Origin: a virus | DNA: 64,000 nucleotides | Virus record (IMG/VR): IMGVR_UViG_3300042923_000601 | Coordinates: 62,001-126,000 of that record | Strand: one strand, 5' to 3' | In this document: positions 1 to 8,723 of the stretch, one piece after another | Layout: every line of letters begins with the position of its first letter | How positions within the stretch are numbered: the first letter of the stretch is position 1 | Position numbers and translations under genes: made by a program | The notes under the pieces: generated by a model | What the model was told of the DNA's origin: nothing | Database searches by the model: none | The model's input: only the letters and a program-made list of their open reading frames with translations

Positions 1-1
1 G

Positions 2-35
2 TAAAAAAGAAAGTAGCTGGTTTTCACCAGCTACT
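2..35 (-). terminator. Rho-independent terminator after terL
   Basis: A 9-bp stem (positions 12-20 with 27-35) and a 6-base loop, followed on the minus strand by a T-rich run. It overlaps the stop codon of the terminase gene and ends the leftward head operon. Confidence 0.8.
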
Positions 36-2195
36 CCCACTGTACCGATCTCCTAAACCGAAAATCTGGTTAGTCGTACGGTCAAGCCTAACCGCTGAGC
101 GTGCATTAAGCATTGCGATCGCATTTGGTTTCATGACCTTATTCATACCATGACCATCGGTTGTGAAGATGCTTGAGTTGTGATCGTTAGCCTCCAATTC
201 CCACAGTTCCTTCTCGCTATTACGCTCTAAATCTTCTACGAAGAGAAGATCGTCGAACAGACCAGACAGGAATGGGTTATTCTTAGCTATCTTAGCGAAT
301 TTGGTTTTACGAAGGACTTTATCGAGGACATCCTCTTGGTTGTAGTCCCGTTCTTCCAGTTCATCGCCATTGAAATTATACCGATTAAACAGACCAAACC
401 GGCTAAGGTTACGCCCATAAAACATGACGTAGATACATGCCAAGTAAGCGAAGATGACGTCATCGTGCTTACCAGCTTGGTGATCGATGCGTTCTTCATT
501 CTTGTACTCCAAATAACGGAGTTGATCAACGAAGTCACGGCAAGCGATCTTTTGTTTATACTTATTGTCAGACACAAACTTCAGCAGCAGGTCCATCATC
601 TTCGGACGAGTGGCTGAGGTGACCTCATGACCATATACCAGCTTATCTTTATTCTTTGGCTTAATGACACCCTTCTTACGGCTCTCTTCAGCCAAGCGAT
701 AAGCGAAGTCATAGTACATAAAGTTCTTCAGTGGTGTGCGGAGTAAGTCTTCAATAACAGCCGAACCGACATAGTTACTTTCAATAACCAGTACAGAGTT
801 CGGGAAGTGTTCCATCATAAGCGTATATAAGAACCGCTTAAGTTCTGGAGATCGCATCGTGTTATTCTGGAACAAGGCAACCAGTTCAAGGGTTTCAGAG
901 TCTACGATCGCAACAGCAGTCGCATCCTTACCTACACCCTTCGACACGTCGACACCGACCAGGTAACGTTTAAATGGATCGATCTCTCTATATACATCTA
1001 CATAGTAGTGACCGTTGATCCGAATCGTGCGGATAGGCTCAGTTGCCATTTCAACCAGCGCTTCGATATCCTCTGCACTAAATGGAGAGTTATTCGACGC
1101 TTTATTCCACTGGAGAAGCAACTCACGACGGATTTTAACCCAGTTATTATTGAGGTTCTCACACTGCTCCGTATACCATTCCATGGTCTTACCCAGTTGT
1201 AAGAATGAGAACTTAATGTAGACCATTTTGTTGGAAGAGTTCTTCCGGAGCCAGGTCTCAACATATTCTGCGTCTTCATCATACAGGTTCTCTGTAAACG
1301 GAGCCGCATTTTTGATAAGCGTAAAGGCATAGTCACCGTGAGTTGTACCAAGGTCACCCGGTGTAGAGGTGATACATACACCGTATGGTTTGCCGTTCTT
1401 CGCCGCGTTCTCAGATGCACGAGAGAACGCTGGCATTGCGGCAGCGTGGATAACTTCATTGAACAGCATGTGGCCCAACTCGTCAAACCACAGGGATGCA
1501 ACGGTGAGACCGCGACCCGCCCGCTCTGCGTTTTGGGTGTTACGGGCAGAGGCTTTAGTCAGAATCTTATTTCCAAGACGTTTATTCTTGATTTCGTTTA
1601 CGTTGTCCGTCTGACTCTTCAGCTCACCTGTCTTTTCATCGAAATCTTTATTGAACTGGAGGTAGAGAGGAAGCAAAGCACGGCTTTCTTTTAGACGGGC
1701 CAAGTTACTTACCGACGCTGCCTTATCCATATTCATAAAGATCGTTGTGGACGAGGTGGCATTGAAGTTAAACTGCCAGAGGTAACGCTGCACGGCACCT
1801 GTCGTCTTACCGAACTGACGAGGCAGCTCTAGGTAGTGAGAGAGGTTATGTTCAAAGCACCAAGCTTGTGCCAAGTTACCCCGGTGTAGCATAAAGGGGG
1901 TACCGCCACCGATATCCGTGGAAGCACCCTCTTCGGGGATTCTGGCAATTTCACGTAGGAAGTACCAATAATTTCGAGACACTTCGACAACGACCTTACT
2001 CATTTCCGCAAAGGTAATGTCAGGATCGTAAGGATCGATATCCATCAGGTCTTTATCATACAGCTTGAGAAAAAAATCATAGTTCTTGACACCGGACATG
2101 TGTAGAAGGGTTGCAACCTTCATAAATGACATATTCGTCGTCTTCTTATGAATGTAATACTCGTCTTCCTCTAGTGTATACGGGCGAGCTAACAT
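24..2195 (-). CDS. terL: Terminase large subunit (DNA-packaging ATPase/nuclease)
   Basis: The motor that pumps DNA into the prohead and cuts the concatemer. The 723-residue protein has an N-terminal ATPase with a Walker A-like segment, PRQFGKTTG at about 125-133, a Walker B LWFDE at about 235-239 and a coupling motif ITSTPGD at about 275. The C-terminal RNase H-like nuclease shows the expected acidic positions: GVDVSKG (about 414), VIESN (about 470) and KHDDV (about 576). Length and motif order fit T4 gp17-type terminases. It is the last gene of a leftward head operon, starting 12 bases after the preceding gene. No small terminase was recognised nearby. The ATG at 2195 has only a modest upstream site (AAGGGTGAT). 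Confidence 0.95.
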   Translation of the reverse strand: MLARPYTLEEDEYYIHKKTTNMSFMKVATLLHMSGVKNYDFFLKLYDKDLMDIDPYDPDITFAEMSKVVVEVSRNYWYFLREIARIPEEGASTDIGGGTPFMLHRGNLAQAWCFEHNLSHYLELPRQFGKTTGAVQRYLWQFNFNATSSTTIFMNMDKAASVSNLARLKESRALLPLYLQFNKDFDEKTGELKSQTDNVNEIKNKRLGNKILTKASARNTQNAERAGRGLTVASLWFDELGHMLFNEVIHAAAMPAFSRASENAAKNGKPYGVCITSTPGDLGTTHGDYAFTLIKNAAPFTENLYDEDAEYVETWLRKNSSNKMVYIKFSFLQLGKTMEWYTEQCENLNNNWVKIRRELLLQWNKASNNSPFSAEDIEALVEMATEPIRTIRINGHYYVDVYREIDPFKRYLVGVDVSKGVGKDATAVAIVDSETLELVALFQNNTMRSPELKRFLYTLMMEHFPNSVLVIESNYVGSAVIEDLLRTPLKNFMYYDFAYRLAEESRKKGVIKPKNKDKLVYGHEVTSATRPKMMDLLLKFVSDNKYKQKIACRDFVDQLRYLEYKNEERIDHQAGKHDDVIFAYLACIYVMFYGRNLSRFGLFNRYNFNGDELEERDYNQEDVLDKVLRKTKFAKIAKNNPFLSGLFDDLLFVEDLERNSEKELWELEANDHNSSIFTTDGHGMNKVMKPNAIAMLNARSAVRLDRTTNQIFGLGDRYSGSSW

Positions 2196-2207
2196 GGTAT
2201 ATCACCC

Positions 2208-3401
2208 TTACCCTTCGTATCCGTCAGGTACCTCAACGAAGACACCATATTTGCGCTTCGCGATCTTGGTGTCTTTAAGGATACCTGTCATCGCAACGAA
2301 CTTCTTCAGGTAATCCCAGACGATGGTATCCTTCGGATTCTTGTCCAGATACTTTTCGAGTGCAAAGATGTTATCGTAGATGCGATCAAGGACAGCCAGG
2401 CGTTCATAATTACTCGCCAGCCCGTCGATTTTGAAATTCAGGATATCCAGCTCACGCTGAAGGGCCGAATACGAGATGCGTTTATTCCCAAACTGAGAAC
2501 CGGAATCGGCTGCTTCCAAGATGGTAGAGGCCAGAGAATCAGTCTGCTTCCGCAGTTTGGTTGTAGCAGTCTCGTCCAATAGGCGATGTTCAAATGGCCG
2601 AAGGTCTTCTTCCTCCAATACCTCTGCACCGAAACGGTCTTCTTTTACCATCAGGTCAAGCCGAGGGAAGGCATTGAATACCTTGGTGTCATATTGAGCT
2701 TGCAGATAAAACATCAGTTCGTCATAGGCTCTGGTCACCTTGCGAGCTTTCTCACGAACCATTTTAACCAGATGCAGACCCATATTGGCATCAGCAATGG
2801 TTTCATTGTCCGCCATACTAAGGTTCAGATAATCAATGGATGCCATTTTTGTAAGGGCATCATTGAAATCTTCCTCAATGCCAAGGTCGATCAATAGACG
2901 GTCAGGTTCGTACATTTCTGTACCCGGAACGAGTGGAGTCTTAAACGTCCGGTTCGCAATGTCGAGGGCTGCCAAATCAACCATCTTACGGTCGAGGTTA
3001 AAGCCAGTGGTTACAACTTTACTGCTTGTAATCCGGCATGCTTTGAGCAGTGCCAGTTTAAGACGCTCGCCTACCGTAGAAGTGAGTACGTTGTGGCTGA
3101 TGTCATGGATAATCAATGCTGCCAGCTCAGAAGACGAAAATAGATCAATCGCCTGACGCTGGATTTCAATCGTATACTGCTTAGGTGTACCCCATTCACG
3201 GTTACCGTCAAGGTCAGGGTATACAACGATACCATAAAAGGAACTGGCCTTACCGGAATCGTTGATTGTCACGCTTACGCACTTTGAGGTTGGAATCTCA
3301 TTATTCAGCAGTGCGCAGATCGCCTCAACATTCTCGTATTTCTTAAACTGCTTGATTTCACTCAGTAAGTTTGTGAGCAGCTTAACAGTGTAACGGTTCA
3401 T
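2208..3401 (-). CDS. Peptidase-fold virion-module protein with altered HExxH site
   Basis: Unknown function, 397 residues. Residues 99-103 read HDISH, and 200-204 read ETIAD. The layout (hydrophobic helix with HxxxH, then ExxxD) copies the zinc-peptidase pattern HExxH...ExxxD seen in the genes at 28148 and 34551, but the catalytic glutamate is aspartate, so activity is doubtful. The C-terminal half is helical and charged. It lies between the capsid gene and the terminase, so a head-assembly or virion role is inferred from context. The start at 3401 was chosen because AAGGAGGATATTGAT lies just upstream; an in-frame upstream ATG has no such site. Confidence 0.75.
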   Translation of the reverse strand: MNRYTVKLLTNLLSEIKQFKKYENVEAICALLNNEIPTSKCVSVTINDSGKASSFYGIVVYPDLDGNREWGTPKQYTIEIQRQAIDLFSSSELAALIIHDISHNVLTSTVGERLKLALLKACRITSSKVVTTGFNLDRKMVDLAALDIANRTFKTPLVPGTEMYEPDRLLIDLGIEEDFNDALTKMASIDYLNLSMADNETIADANMGLHLVKMVREKARKVTRAYDELMFYLQAQYDTKVFNAFPRLDLMVKEDRFGAEVLEEEDLRPFEHRLLDETATTKLRKQTDSLASTILEAADSGSQFGNKRISYSALQRELDILNFKIDGLASNYERLAVLDRIYDNIFALEKYLDKNPKDTIVWDYLKKFVAMTGILKDTKIAKRKYGVFVEVPDGYEG

Positions 3402-3431
3402 ATCAATATCCTCCTTTTTATAAATAAAATA

Positions 3432-3457
3432 CCCATAGCCCAATTAAGGGCTATGGG
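3432..3457 (-). terminator. Terminator downstream of the capsid gene
   Basis: A perfect 10-bp stem (CCCATAGCCC with its complement) and a 6-base loop AATTAA, followed on the minus strand by an A/T-rich tract. It lies between the capsid gene and the peptidase-like gene and could lower transcription of the downstream genes relative to the capsid. Confidence 0.7.
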
Positions 3458-3471
3458 CAAGTCGCCGATGA

Positions 3472-5112
3472 TTAAGCGCCGTAGTTATCGTACAGCTCTT
3501 TGTTGTTGTGCTCGATAGTGATTTCGGCATTCACTGGGTAGTATTCCTGCGTTTTGTAGCGGCTTGCAACCATGATGGTTGGCAGCGCTGCATTGCGGCT
3601 GGAACGGTATTTGTTGGAAACGTAGTTAGCATAACGGTAGTGGTTAACCGTAATCATGTTGTTTTCGATGGAGTTAGGGATCAGGTGAACGTATACTTTA
3701 CCTGGAGGAACGCGGTCCGTGGACAGGTAGAATACAGTGTTACCAGATGTTACGACAGCGAAGTCGTATTCCATCTTAACAGCGCCAGCCATTTCTTGGT
3801 TCCGACGGAAGATGTATTCCTCACCGGAAGCGTTAGGAAGGCGGATATCCAGTGGGTTACCAACCACGCGGAAGTGGCAGTCATCCAGCTGAAGTTCGGA
3901 TTTCAAGCGAATGCACACGCGTTCGATGAACGGATGGAACTGACGTTTAATCCATTCTTCGCTACCGTATGCAAATCCAGCGTCAGGTTCGCAGTCGAAA
4001 GTTGCCTTAACGAGTGCGTCCACAGCCAGCTCTTTATGCTTAGTGAAGATGTCGATATCCTCAAGCTTCTCAACGGCGATACCCATCTGGTTAGTGTACT
4101 CTTCGAGTACATTGATACCCAGCATGCGGGAAGCGTCGTCAGTAAATTCTTGGGACAGCTCAACTTCGATATGGGTGTTATCAGGGATGTTGATGGTGTT
4201 GTTCTCATGCTCCATACCAACAACCATTGCAGCCAGGTGAGTCTCGGAAGACAGACGGGCCGAGAAGGTTACGGTTTTAACACGAGCGTCAGTTGCAGAC
4301 AGCGAAGTCACCTTGTTGGTGTTGAAATCCACGTTACCATGGATGATCGCTACCTTGTTGTCAGTACCGAATGTTACTTCGATATTGAAGTTACCGGTTT
4401 CGATGTCGATTTCACGCTTCTTGCCGGTAATTTTCAGAGCTGTAGCAGCAGTAGTACCATCGGCTTCAACTGCAGTGAAGGACTTCAGGTTGAAGTCAAC
4501 ACCCAGTTTGTTACGAGGGTCAATGCCGTTGGCAGCAAAAATGTCATACTGTGTGTTAGGAACGTTGATCGTTACGTCCAGACGATGGCGGATGTGTTGA
4601 GCCAGGTCGGAGTTCGTATTGAACGCGTCCACGAAGTACCGGCGTTTACCGGACAGGTCGATCAGATATTGTTTACGTTCAGTGATCTTGAACGATGGCT
4701 TTTCGGCTTGCAGGGTCTTGAAGGTACGGTGCATGACCGCCTTTACATAAGACCGGATTTGGAAACCGAAAGATGTCATCGAGATCGGACGCAACGCTGT
4801 CAGACCCTGTTGAGCGGATTCTTCAAGCAGTTCGTGTACAACAGCGCCCATGGCAACTGCACGCGCCTGTGCATCCTCACGGAGCACCGCGTGACGCAGG
4901 CCCTCGCCTTTGTACTGGTCAGCCTCAAGGATAGAGTTAACGGTATCCAGGAACCGCTGTGCATTAGCTTCAGTTTTGAAGATTGCCGTGGTATTGTTCG
5001 CATCGAAGCCATGGTTATAATTCTCCAACAGGCTGTCGAAAAACTTGGATACCGCGCCATCACGGGCAGTATTCTGACCCAGCGACATCTCCACAAATTC
5101 TCTTGCTGGCAT
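3472..5112 (-). CDS. Major capsid protein (probable)
   Basis: 546 residues. Position is the main argument: it sits in the operon with an acidic core protein upstream and the terminase downstream, opposite the prohead protease. The first 63 residues are helical and end in ILE|A (61-64), matching the prohead protease consensus and the place where the T4 capsid protein gp23 is trimmed (E65). The mature part starts with charged helices and a block LRPISMTSFGFQIRSYV, then long beta-rich stretches compatible with an HK97-type fold carrying insertions. The start at 5112 was chosen for its AAAAGGAGG site 8 bases upstream. Codon use looks strongly biased and leaves a 544-codon open frame on the opposite strand. 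I identify it by context and layout, not by a recognised signature. Confidence 0.75.
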   Translation of the reverse strand: MPAREFVEMSLGQNTARDGAVSKFFDSLLENYNHGFDANNTTAIFKTEANAQRFLDTVNSILEADQYKGEGLRHAVLREDAQARAVAMGAVVHELLEESAQQGLTALRPISMTSFGFQIRSYVKAVMHRTFKTLQAEKPSFKITERKQYLIDLSGKRRYFVDAFNTNSDLAQHIRHRLDVTINVPNTQYDIFAANGIDPRNKLGVDFNLKSFTAVEADGTTAATALKITGKKREIDIETGNFNIEVTFGTDNKVAIIHGNVDFNTNKVTSLSATDARVKTVTFSARLSSETHLAAMVVGMEHENNTINIPDNTHIEVELSQEFTDDASRMLGINVLEEYTNQMGIAVEKLEDIDIFTKHKELAVDALVKATFDCEPDAGFAYGSEEWIKRQFHPFIERVCIRLKSELQLDDCHFRVVGNPLDIRLPNASGEEYIFRRNQEMAGAVKMEYDFAVVTSGNTVFYLSTDRVPPGKVYVHLIPNSIENNMITVNHYRYANYVSNKYRSSRNAALPTIMVASRYKTQEYYPVNAEITIEHNNKELYDNYGA

Positions 5113-5189
5113 ATTAATTGCCTCCTTTTCGATCCTTTGTAGTATAGGAATGGATTTATACATATGTTACAATCTTTACGCTACAAGCA

Positions 5190-5912
5190 TTACTTTTCAG
5201 TTGTGATTTTGGAAATTTGCTCTAACGTTTGTTGAATCGTTCGCTTTTCCAGCACAAACTGCATGTAATTCTGGTAGTTGACCTCAAGGCTATTCGTTGA
5301 ATACCGATATAAAATATAATCAGTCAATTTGTCCGACAGCTTGGCTGAGGCCGAATTACAAATATCAATAATCTCACGCGCTTCATCCGACAGCGTGGGA
5401 ATGGATGATATGCCGGATATCATATTTCCAACAGAATCTTTAAGGGCACGGTACTGTCTAAGGGCTCGATATCCTAAAACTGCACGGGAGGTTGCATCCA
5501 ATGGAAGCAATTCCCCAGCGGGCGGTTTAGGTTCTTCTTCTCCCTCTAGATCGGCGTCACCGTCCTCACTGCCGTCTCCTAATCCACCCCCTTCATCAGT
5601 ACCATCATCGGTTCCGTCTTGGGTTCCGTCATCTGTACCATCTCCTAAATCGTCTGAAGTGGCTGGGTCACTGTCAGTAGGATCAGCCTGACCTTCGTCA
5701 TCGGTCTGACCCGACACATCGGACCCATCACCACTCGCAGCATCATTGGAGTCTGAATCTGATGAATCAGTATCGGCACCATCAGGGTCGGTCTGATCAT
5801 CATCATTATCATCATTTGGTTGTTCTGAAGACAGGTCATACTTGTCCTCTGCCTCTAGCATGAGGCCGCCTTCTCGAATCATTCGGAGACTTTTTTGAAC
5901 ATCTATTCCCAT
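5190..5912 (-). CDS. Acidic, Asp-rich head core/scaffold-like protein
   Basis: 240 residues. The N-terminus MGIDVQKSLRMIREG contains the predicted prohead-protease site MIRE|G (E14), followed by LMLE|A. Residues about 30-125 are a low-complexity, very acidic tract (Asp, Ser, Gly, Thr, Glu) with DGTDD-type repeats. The C-terminal 100 residues are helical. Acidity, the cleavage-type N-terminus and the place directly upstream of the capsid gene suggest a prohead core or scaffold protein that is trimmed on maturation, as T4 gp67, gp68 and gp22 are. That is inference; no family signature is visible. The start at 5912 follows AAGGAGGAATACTTC. Confidence 0.7.
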   Translation of the reverse strand: MGIDVQKSLRMIREGGLMLEAEDKYDLSSEQPNDDNDDDQTDPDGADTDSSDSDSNDAASGDGSDVSGQTDDEGQADPTDSDPATSDDLGDGTDDGTQDGTDDGTDEGGGLGDGSEDGDADLEGEEEPKPPAGELLPLDATSRAVLGYRALRQYRALKDSVGNMISGISSIPTLSDEAREIIDICNSASAKLSDKLTDYILYRYSTNSLEVNYQNYMQFVLEKRTIQQTLEQISKITTEK

Positions 5913-5925
5913 GAAGTATTCCTCC

Positions 5926-6963
5926 TTATCGCTGTGCAAGACCGAACGTTACCCGATCAATCGCACGAGAAACTTGGTTCTCGGTCCGCATCAGTTTATA
6001 TTTAGCATCCATGTCACCTTTGGACTCGGCGTCTTTAATCTTCTCCTGAAGAATCTGCTTCTCAAACTTCAGGTCAGCCAGTACAAGCTTCCGGTGTTTG
6101 TCTTGGGTGCGTTTATCCAGTGCAAACTTTGTCAAGACAGTAAGAACCGCAGTGACAATACCGACCGACACCCCGCCGGGTACAAGCAGTGCTACACCAG
6201 CACCTGTAAGGGACGCTGTAAGTAGTGTCTTTAGCATTGCGGACAGGTTAAAGGTCTCCTGTACGATCTTGTCGTAAGTTGCAACCCGTTTATTCTCCCG
6301 ATAATCTTGGAGGAACCGGTTGAACTTCTCGTTAAACCGGGTAGACACCTCACGGTCTTTCATTGTAAATCGAGTAACCTTGGTGGCAACGGCATCAACC
6401 GCTTTACGCATTCTAGCGCCCTCAAGTTGAACAGTCCCATCCGTTAACTCTTGGCACATTTCCAGCATAGCATCGACTACAGCCGCGAAATGAATGTCTG
6501 AATTGTTATCAAACATCATCTCAAGGTCTGAAGATTCAATGTCGCTAGGTGCTTTTTGAGTCATCATAGTAAGATGGGTCAGCACGATGTTGGCACACTC
6601 CACCCCGATATAAAGGGCTGGATGTGATGAACCTGCGGCTGCCATAAACTGCTTGATCTTAATGACTCCATTGTAGGCGAGTTGGTACTCAGCCGGGTCG
6701 ATGGTCTTAACAATCTCACCCAGACACTGAACAATGGGCTGTATGGTATCATACGCCTTATTTCGCACTGCGTGTTGAATCAGACAATTAGACAGGTCCA
6801 AATACTTGGTAAAGTTCCCATCGTAATCGTCAAAAATGGCGGTTACATCTTCAGGTGTAAGGATTTTCTTATCCTTGGAGTACGTATCGATGTATCCATT
6901 CAGTACAGCAATAGATTTTACCGATTCGAGCATCACAAGTGGAAGCCCAATAAATTGTGACAT
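5926..6963 (-). CDS. Virion-module protein with hydrophobic hairpin
   Basis: 345 residues, function unknown. It is mostly helical, with one long hydrophobic segment at about 245-280 (LLTASLTGAGVALLVPGG...VGIVTAVLTVL) that could form a membrane hairpin. A charged two-helix C-terminal segment follows (LKFEKQILQEKIKDAESKG...). The same order, hydrophobic hairpin then charged helical hairpin, occurs in the capsid-targeted protein at 45326. Residues 11-14 (MLE|S) loosely resemble a prohead protease site. It opens the head operon, 14 bases before the acidic protein, after GGGAGG. It may be an internal head protein, possibly ejected to act on the host membrane; this is inference. Confidence 0.65.
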   Translation of the reverse strand: MSQFIGLPLVMLESVKSIAVLNGYIDTYSKDKKILTPEDVTAIFDDYDGNFTKYLDLSNCLIQHAVRNKAYDTIQPIVQCLGEIVKTIDPAEYQLAYNGVIKIKQFMAAAGSSHPALYIGVECANIVLTHLTMMTQKAPSDIESSDLEMMFDNNSDIHFAAVVDAMLEMCQELTDGTVQLEGARMRKAVDAVATKVTRFTMKDREVSTRFNEKFNRFLQDYRENKRVATYDKIVQETFNLSAMLKTLLTASLTGAGVALLVPGGVSVGIVTAVLTVLTKFALDKRTQDKHRKLVLADLKFEKQILQEKIKDAESKGDMDAKYKLMRTENQVSRAIDRVTFGLAQR

Positions 6964-7076
6964 GACTAAACCTCCCTGCTTTATTCATTGTAATTATTGT
7001 GATGTTTCGAATATACCGGATAGTTCCCGAAGGGTGCGAACACCTTATAAACTATTCCTGTATAGGAGGATTCCCA

Positions 7077-7940
7077 ATGATTAAGACATCGCTCGCAACA
7101 ACGTTCCCGCTTTTCTATATTGTGGAGGCTGCAGTGAACCCTGATGATATTAAGACTACAATTATCAGGGAAAACACAGTCACCACGGCTGAAGGTGGGA
7201 CTATTAAGACCATAACTGCGGATGCTACTCTGCAGAGTTTCATGATGCTGAACTGGAATGGTCGTACCTACCCGGCTGCAGTTGTCATGGAAGGTATGGA
7301 TGGCAACCCAAAGATTCAGAATGATATTCGTCACAAGCAGTTTGCTGGTGAATGGGGTCATCCGGACTCCAAGGATATGGTTCGCCAGTCCCAAATCTTA
7401 CCGGAATACACATCCCACTACATCGATTCGTACCGCAGAGAAGGAAACCTGCTTAAAGGGCATGTCACTTCGGCTCCGTTCGGTCGTGGACTTTGGATGT
7501 ACAACACCATTATGGCAGGTCGCCCATGGGCATTCTCTCTTCGGGCATTCGGTGCAGTGGACTCTAACAACCAAGCTATCCGACCACTGACTGTCATTAC
7601 CTATGATCAAGTCAACCGCCCGTCCCACAAAGAAGCATATGCAACATCGGGTGACGTGGTGGGTGCTCAGTCGTACTCCGATTCCATGCTGAAAGAATGC
7701 TCCACTTCGATCATGCTGGAATCCAGTACAATCGTTACCGACATCACTAACTTCGTTCTTGAGAAGTCGGATAACGTTAAGATCGCCAAGGAACTGTTTG
7801 GCCTTCAAGAAAGCGCTGGCTTCTTTAACGGAAAAAATAACATCATCCTTGAAGGTAACTACCTGGGTAACTCCATCAAGGTAACTGTGCCTCTTGAAAG
7901 CTATGTACGTGATATCTACCGCGACATCCTTACGTTTTAA
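7077..7940 (+). CDS. Prohead maturation protease (T4 gp21-like, S80/U9 type)
   Basis: The serine protease that trims scaffold, capsid and internal proteins in the prohead. The 287-residue protein shows the family order: a GRTYPAAVVMEGM strand, AGEWGHP with the putative catalytic His at about 95, a GHVTSAPFGRGLW segment, and AFSLRAFG with the putative catalytic Ser at about 154. An IVE|A sequence at residues 15-18 matches the enzyme's own expected specificity and could be an autoprocessing site. The start at 7077 was chosen for TATAGGAGGATTCCCA; an in-frame ATG at 6999 lacks a site. It is transcribed away from the capsid operon and is followed 12 bases later by a structural gene. Confidence 0.85.
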   Translation: MIKTSLATTFPLFYIVEAAVNPDDIKTTIIRENTVTTAEGGTIKTITADATLQSFMMLNWNGRTYPAAVVMEGMDGNPKIQNDIRHKQFAGEWGHPDSKDMVRQSQILPEYTSHYIDSYRREGNLLKGHVTSAPFGRGLWMYNTIMAGRPWAFSLRAFGAVDSNNQAIRPLTVITYDQVNRPSHKEAYATSGDVVGAQSYSDSMLKECSTSIMLESSTIVTDITNFVLEKSDNVKIAKELFGLQESAGFFNGKNNIILEGNYLGNSIKVTVPLESYVRDIYRDILTF

Positions 7941-7952
7941 GGAGGGAATAGC

Positions 7953-8669
7953 ATGCAACTAAATACCATTCTGGACATCATCTTAAATCAACGACTTGGT
8001 GTTGTAGAGTATGGTATCGATGAACTTTATCCTGAAATTCATGCGAACCTGCTTAACAATACCCTGCCTATCTTCTCGCAGTATTTCCCTTGTGAGCGGA
8101 GATACAATTACGAGCCGGAGGATCACCCAACGGAAACCAAGTGGGAATACTATCTCAATATCCCGGAACTCAAAGAAGCTGGGCTTGAGATGATCTCTGT
8201 TGCAGAGGTACTCCCGCAATCAACCGTTATTGACTCCATCTATTATGACGGTAGACGGCCGGTTAATATGCGGATCGAGGATGTCATCATGAACTCCTTG
8301 GTTACCAATACTGCGTCGCTCGTCAAGGCCAGTTACAAGATGTTCCGGTTCATCCCACCTAACCGGATTAGCCTTCGGGGGTTTGGGACTAATAAACTTA
8401 GACTCACCCTCAAGATCAAGTACCCGAGCTTCTCTTCGATTGAAGATTCGGTTATTGAGCAGTTCCTCGACCTCGCTACAGCGGACATCAAGATTTTCTT
8501 GTATAACAAGCTGAAGCACTATGATCAGTTGACTCTGCCTATCGGTAACATTGACCTTAAACTTGATGAACTCTCGACTGGTAAAGACGACCGTAGAGAG
8601 GTTATCGACCGGTTTAATAGCAAAGGCTTCCCGAATAAGGCGATCTCGAACTACTACAAGTACGAATAA
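7953..8669 (+). CDS. Structural protein of the head/neck module (unknown)
   Basis: 238 residues. I do not recognise a family. It is a mixed alpha/beta soluble protein with no signal peptide or membrane segment. It includes a basic central part (RFIPPNRISLRGFGTNKLRLTLKIKYPSF) and a charged C-terminus. It starts after AAGGAGGGAATAGC, 12 bases behind the prohead protease, and the pair is closed by a terminator. Position suggests a head completion, neck or baseplate component; this is inference only. Confidence 0.65.
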   Translation: MQLNTILDIILNQRLGVVEYGIDELYPEIHANLLNNTLPIFSQYFPCERRYNYEPEDHPTETKWEYYLNIPELKEAGLEMISVAEVLPQSTVIDSIYYDGRRPVNMRIEDVIMNSLVTNTASLVKASYKMFRFIPPNRISLRGFGTNKLRLTLKIKYPSFSSIEDSVIEQFLDLATADIKIFLYNKLKHYDQLTLPIGNIDLKLDELSTGKDDRREVIDRFNSKGFPNKAISNYYKYE

Positions 8670-8678
8670 AAGCAAAAA

Positions 8679-8711
8679 AAATACACATGGCGAAATCCGC
8701 CATGTGTATTT
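8679..8711. terminator. Bidirectional terminator between convergent units
   Basis: A 14-bp perfect stem (AAATACACATGGCG with its complement), flanked by A and T runs on both sides. It separates the rightward protease unit from the leftward RNA polymerase gene. Confidence 0.85.
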
Positions 8712-8723
8712 GTCGTTTAAACG

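Noticed and set aside
3508-5142. A 544-codon open frame antisense to the capsid gene
   Set aside because: No ribosome site at its start, and the protein looks like a shadow of the biased codon use of the capsid gene, which has a strong site, a fitting operon place and a processing site.
5113-5189. T4-type late promoter (TATAAATA-like) before the capsid gene
   Set aside because: TGTATAAATCC occurs and a similar CTATAAATA lies before 45326, but other late genes lack it, so the pattern is not supported in this window.
5550-5830. Short tandem repeats in the acidic gene as a CRISPR-like or minisatellite array
   Set aside because: The repeats are coding (Asp/Gly/Thr-rich low complexity in frame) and have no regular spacer-repeat structure.
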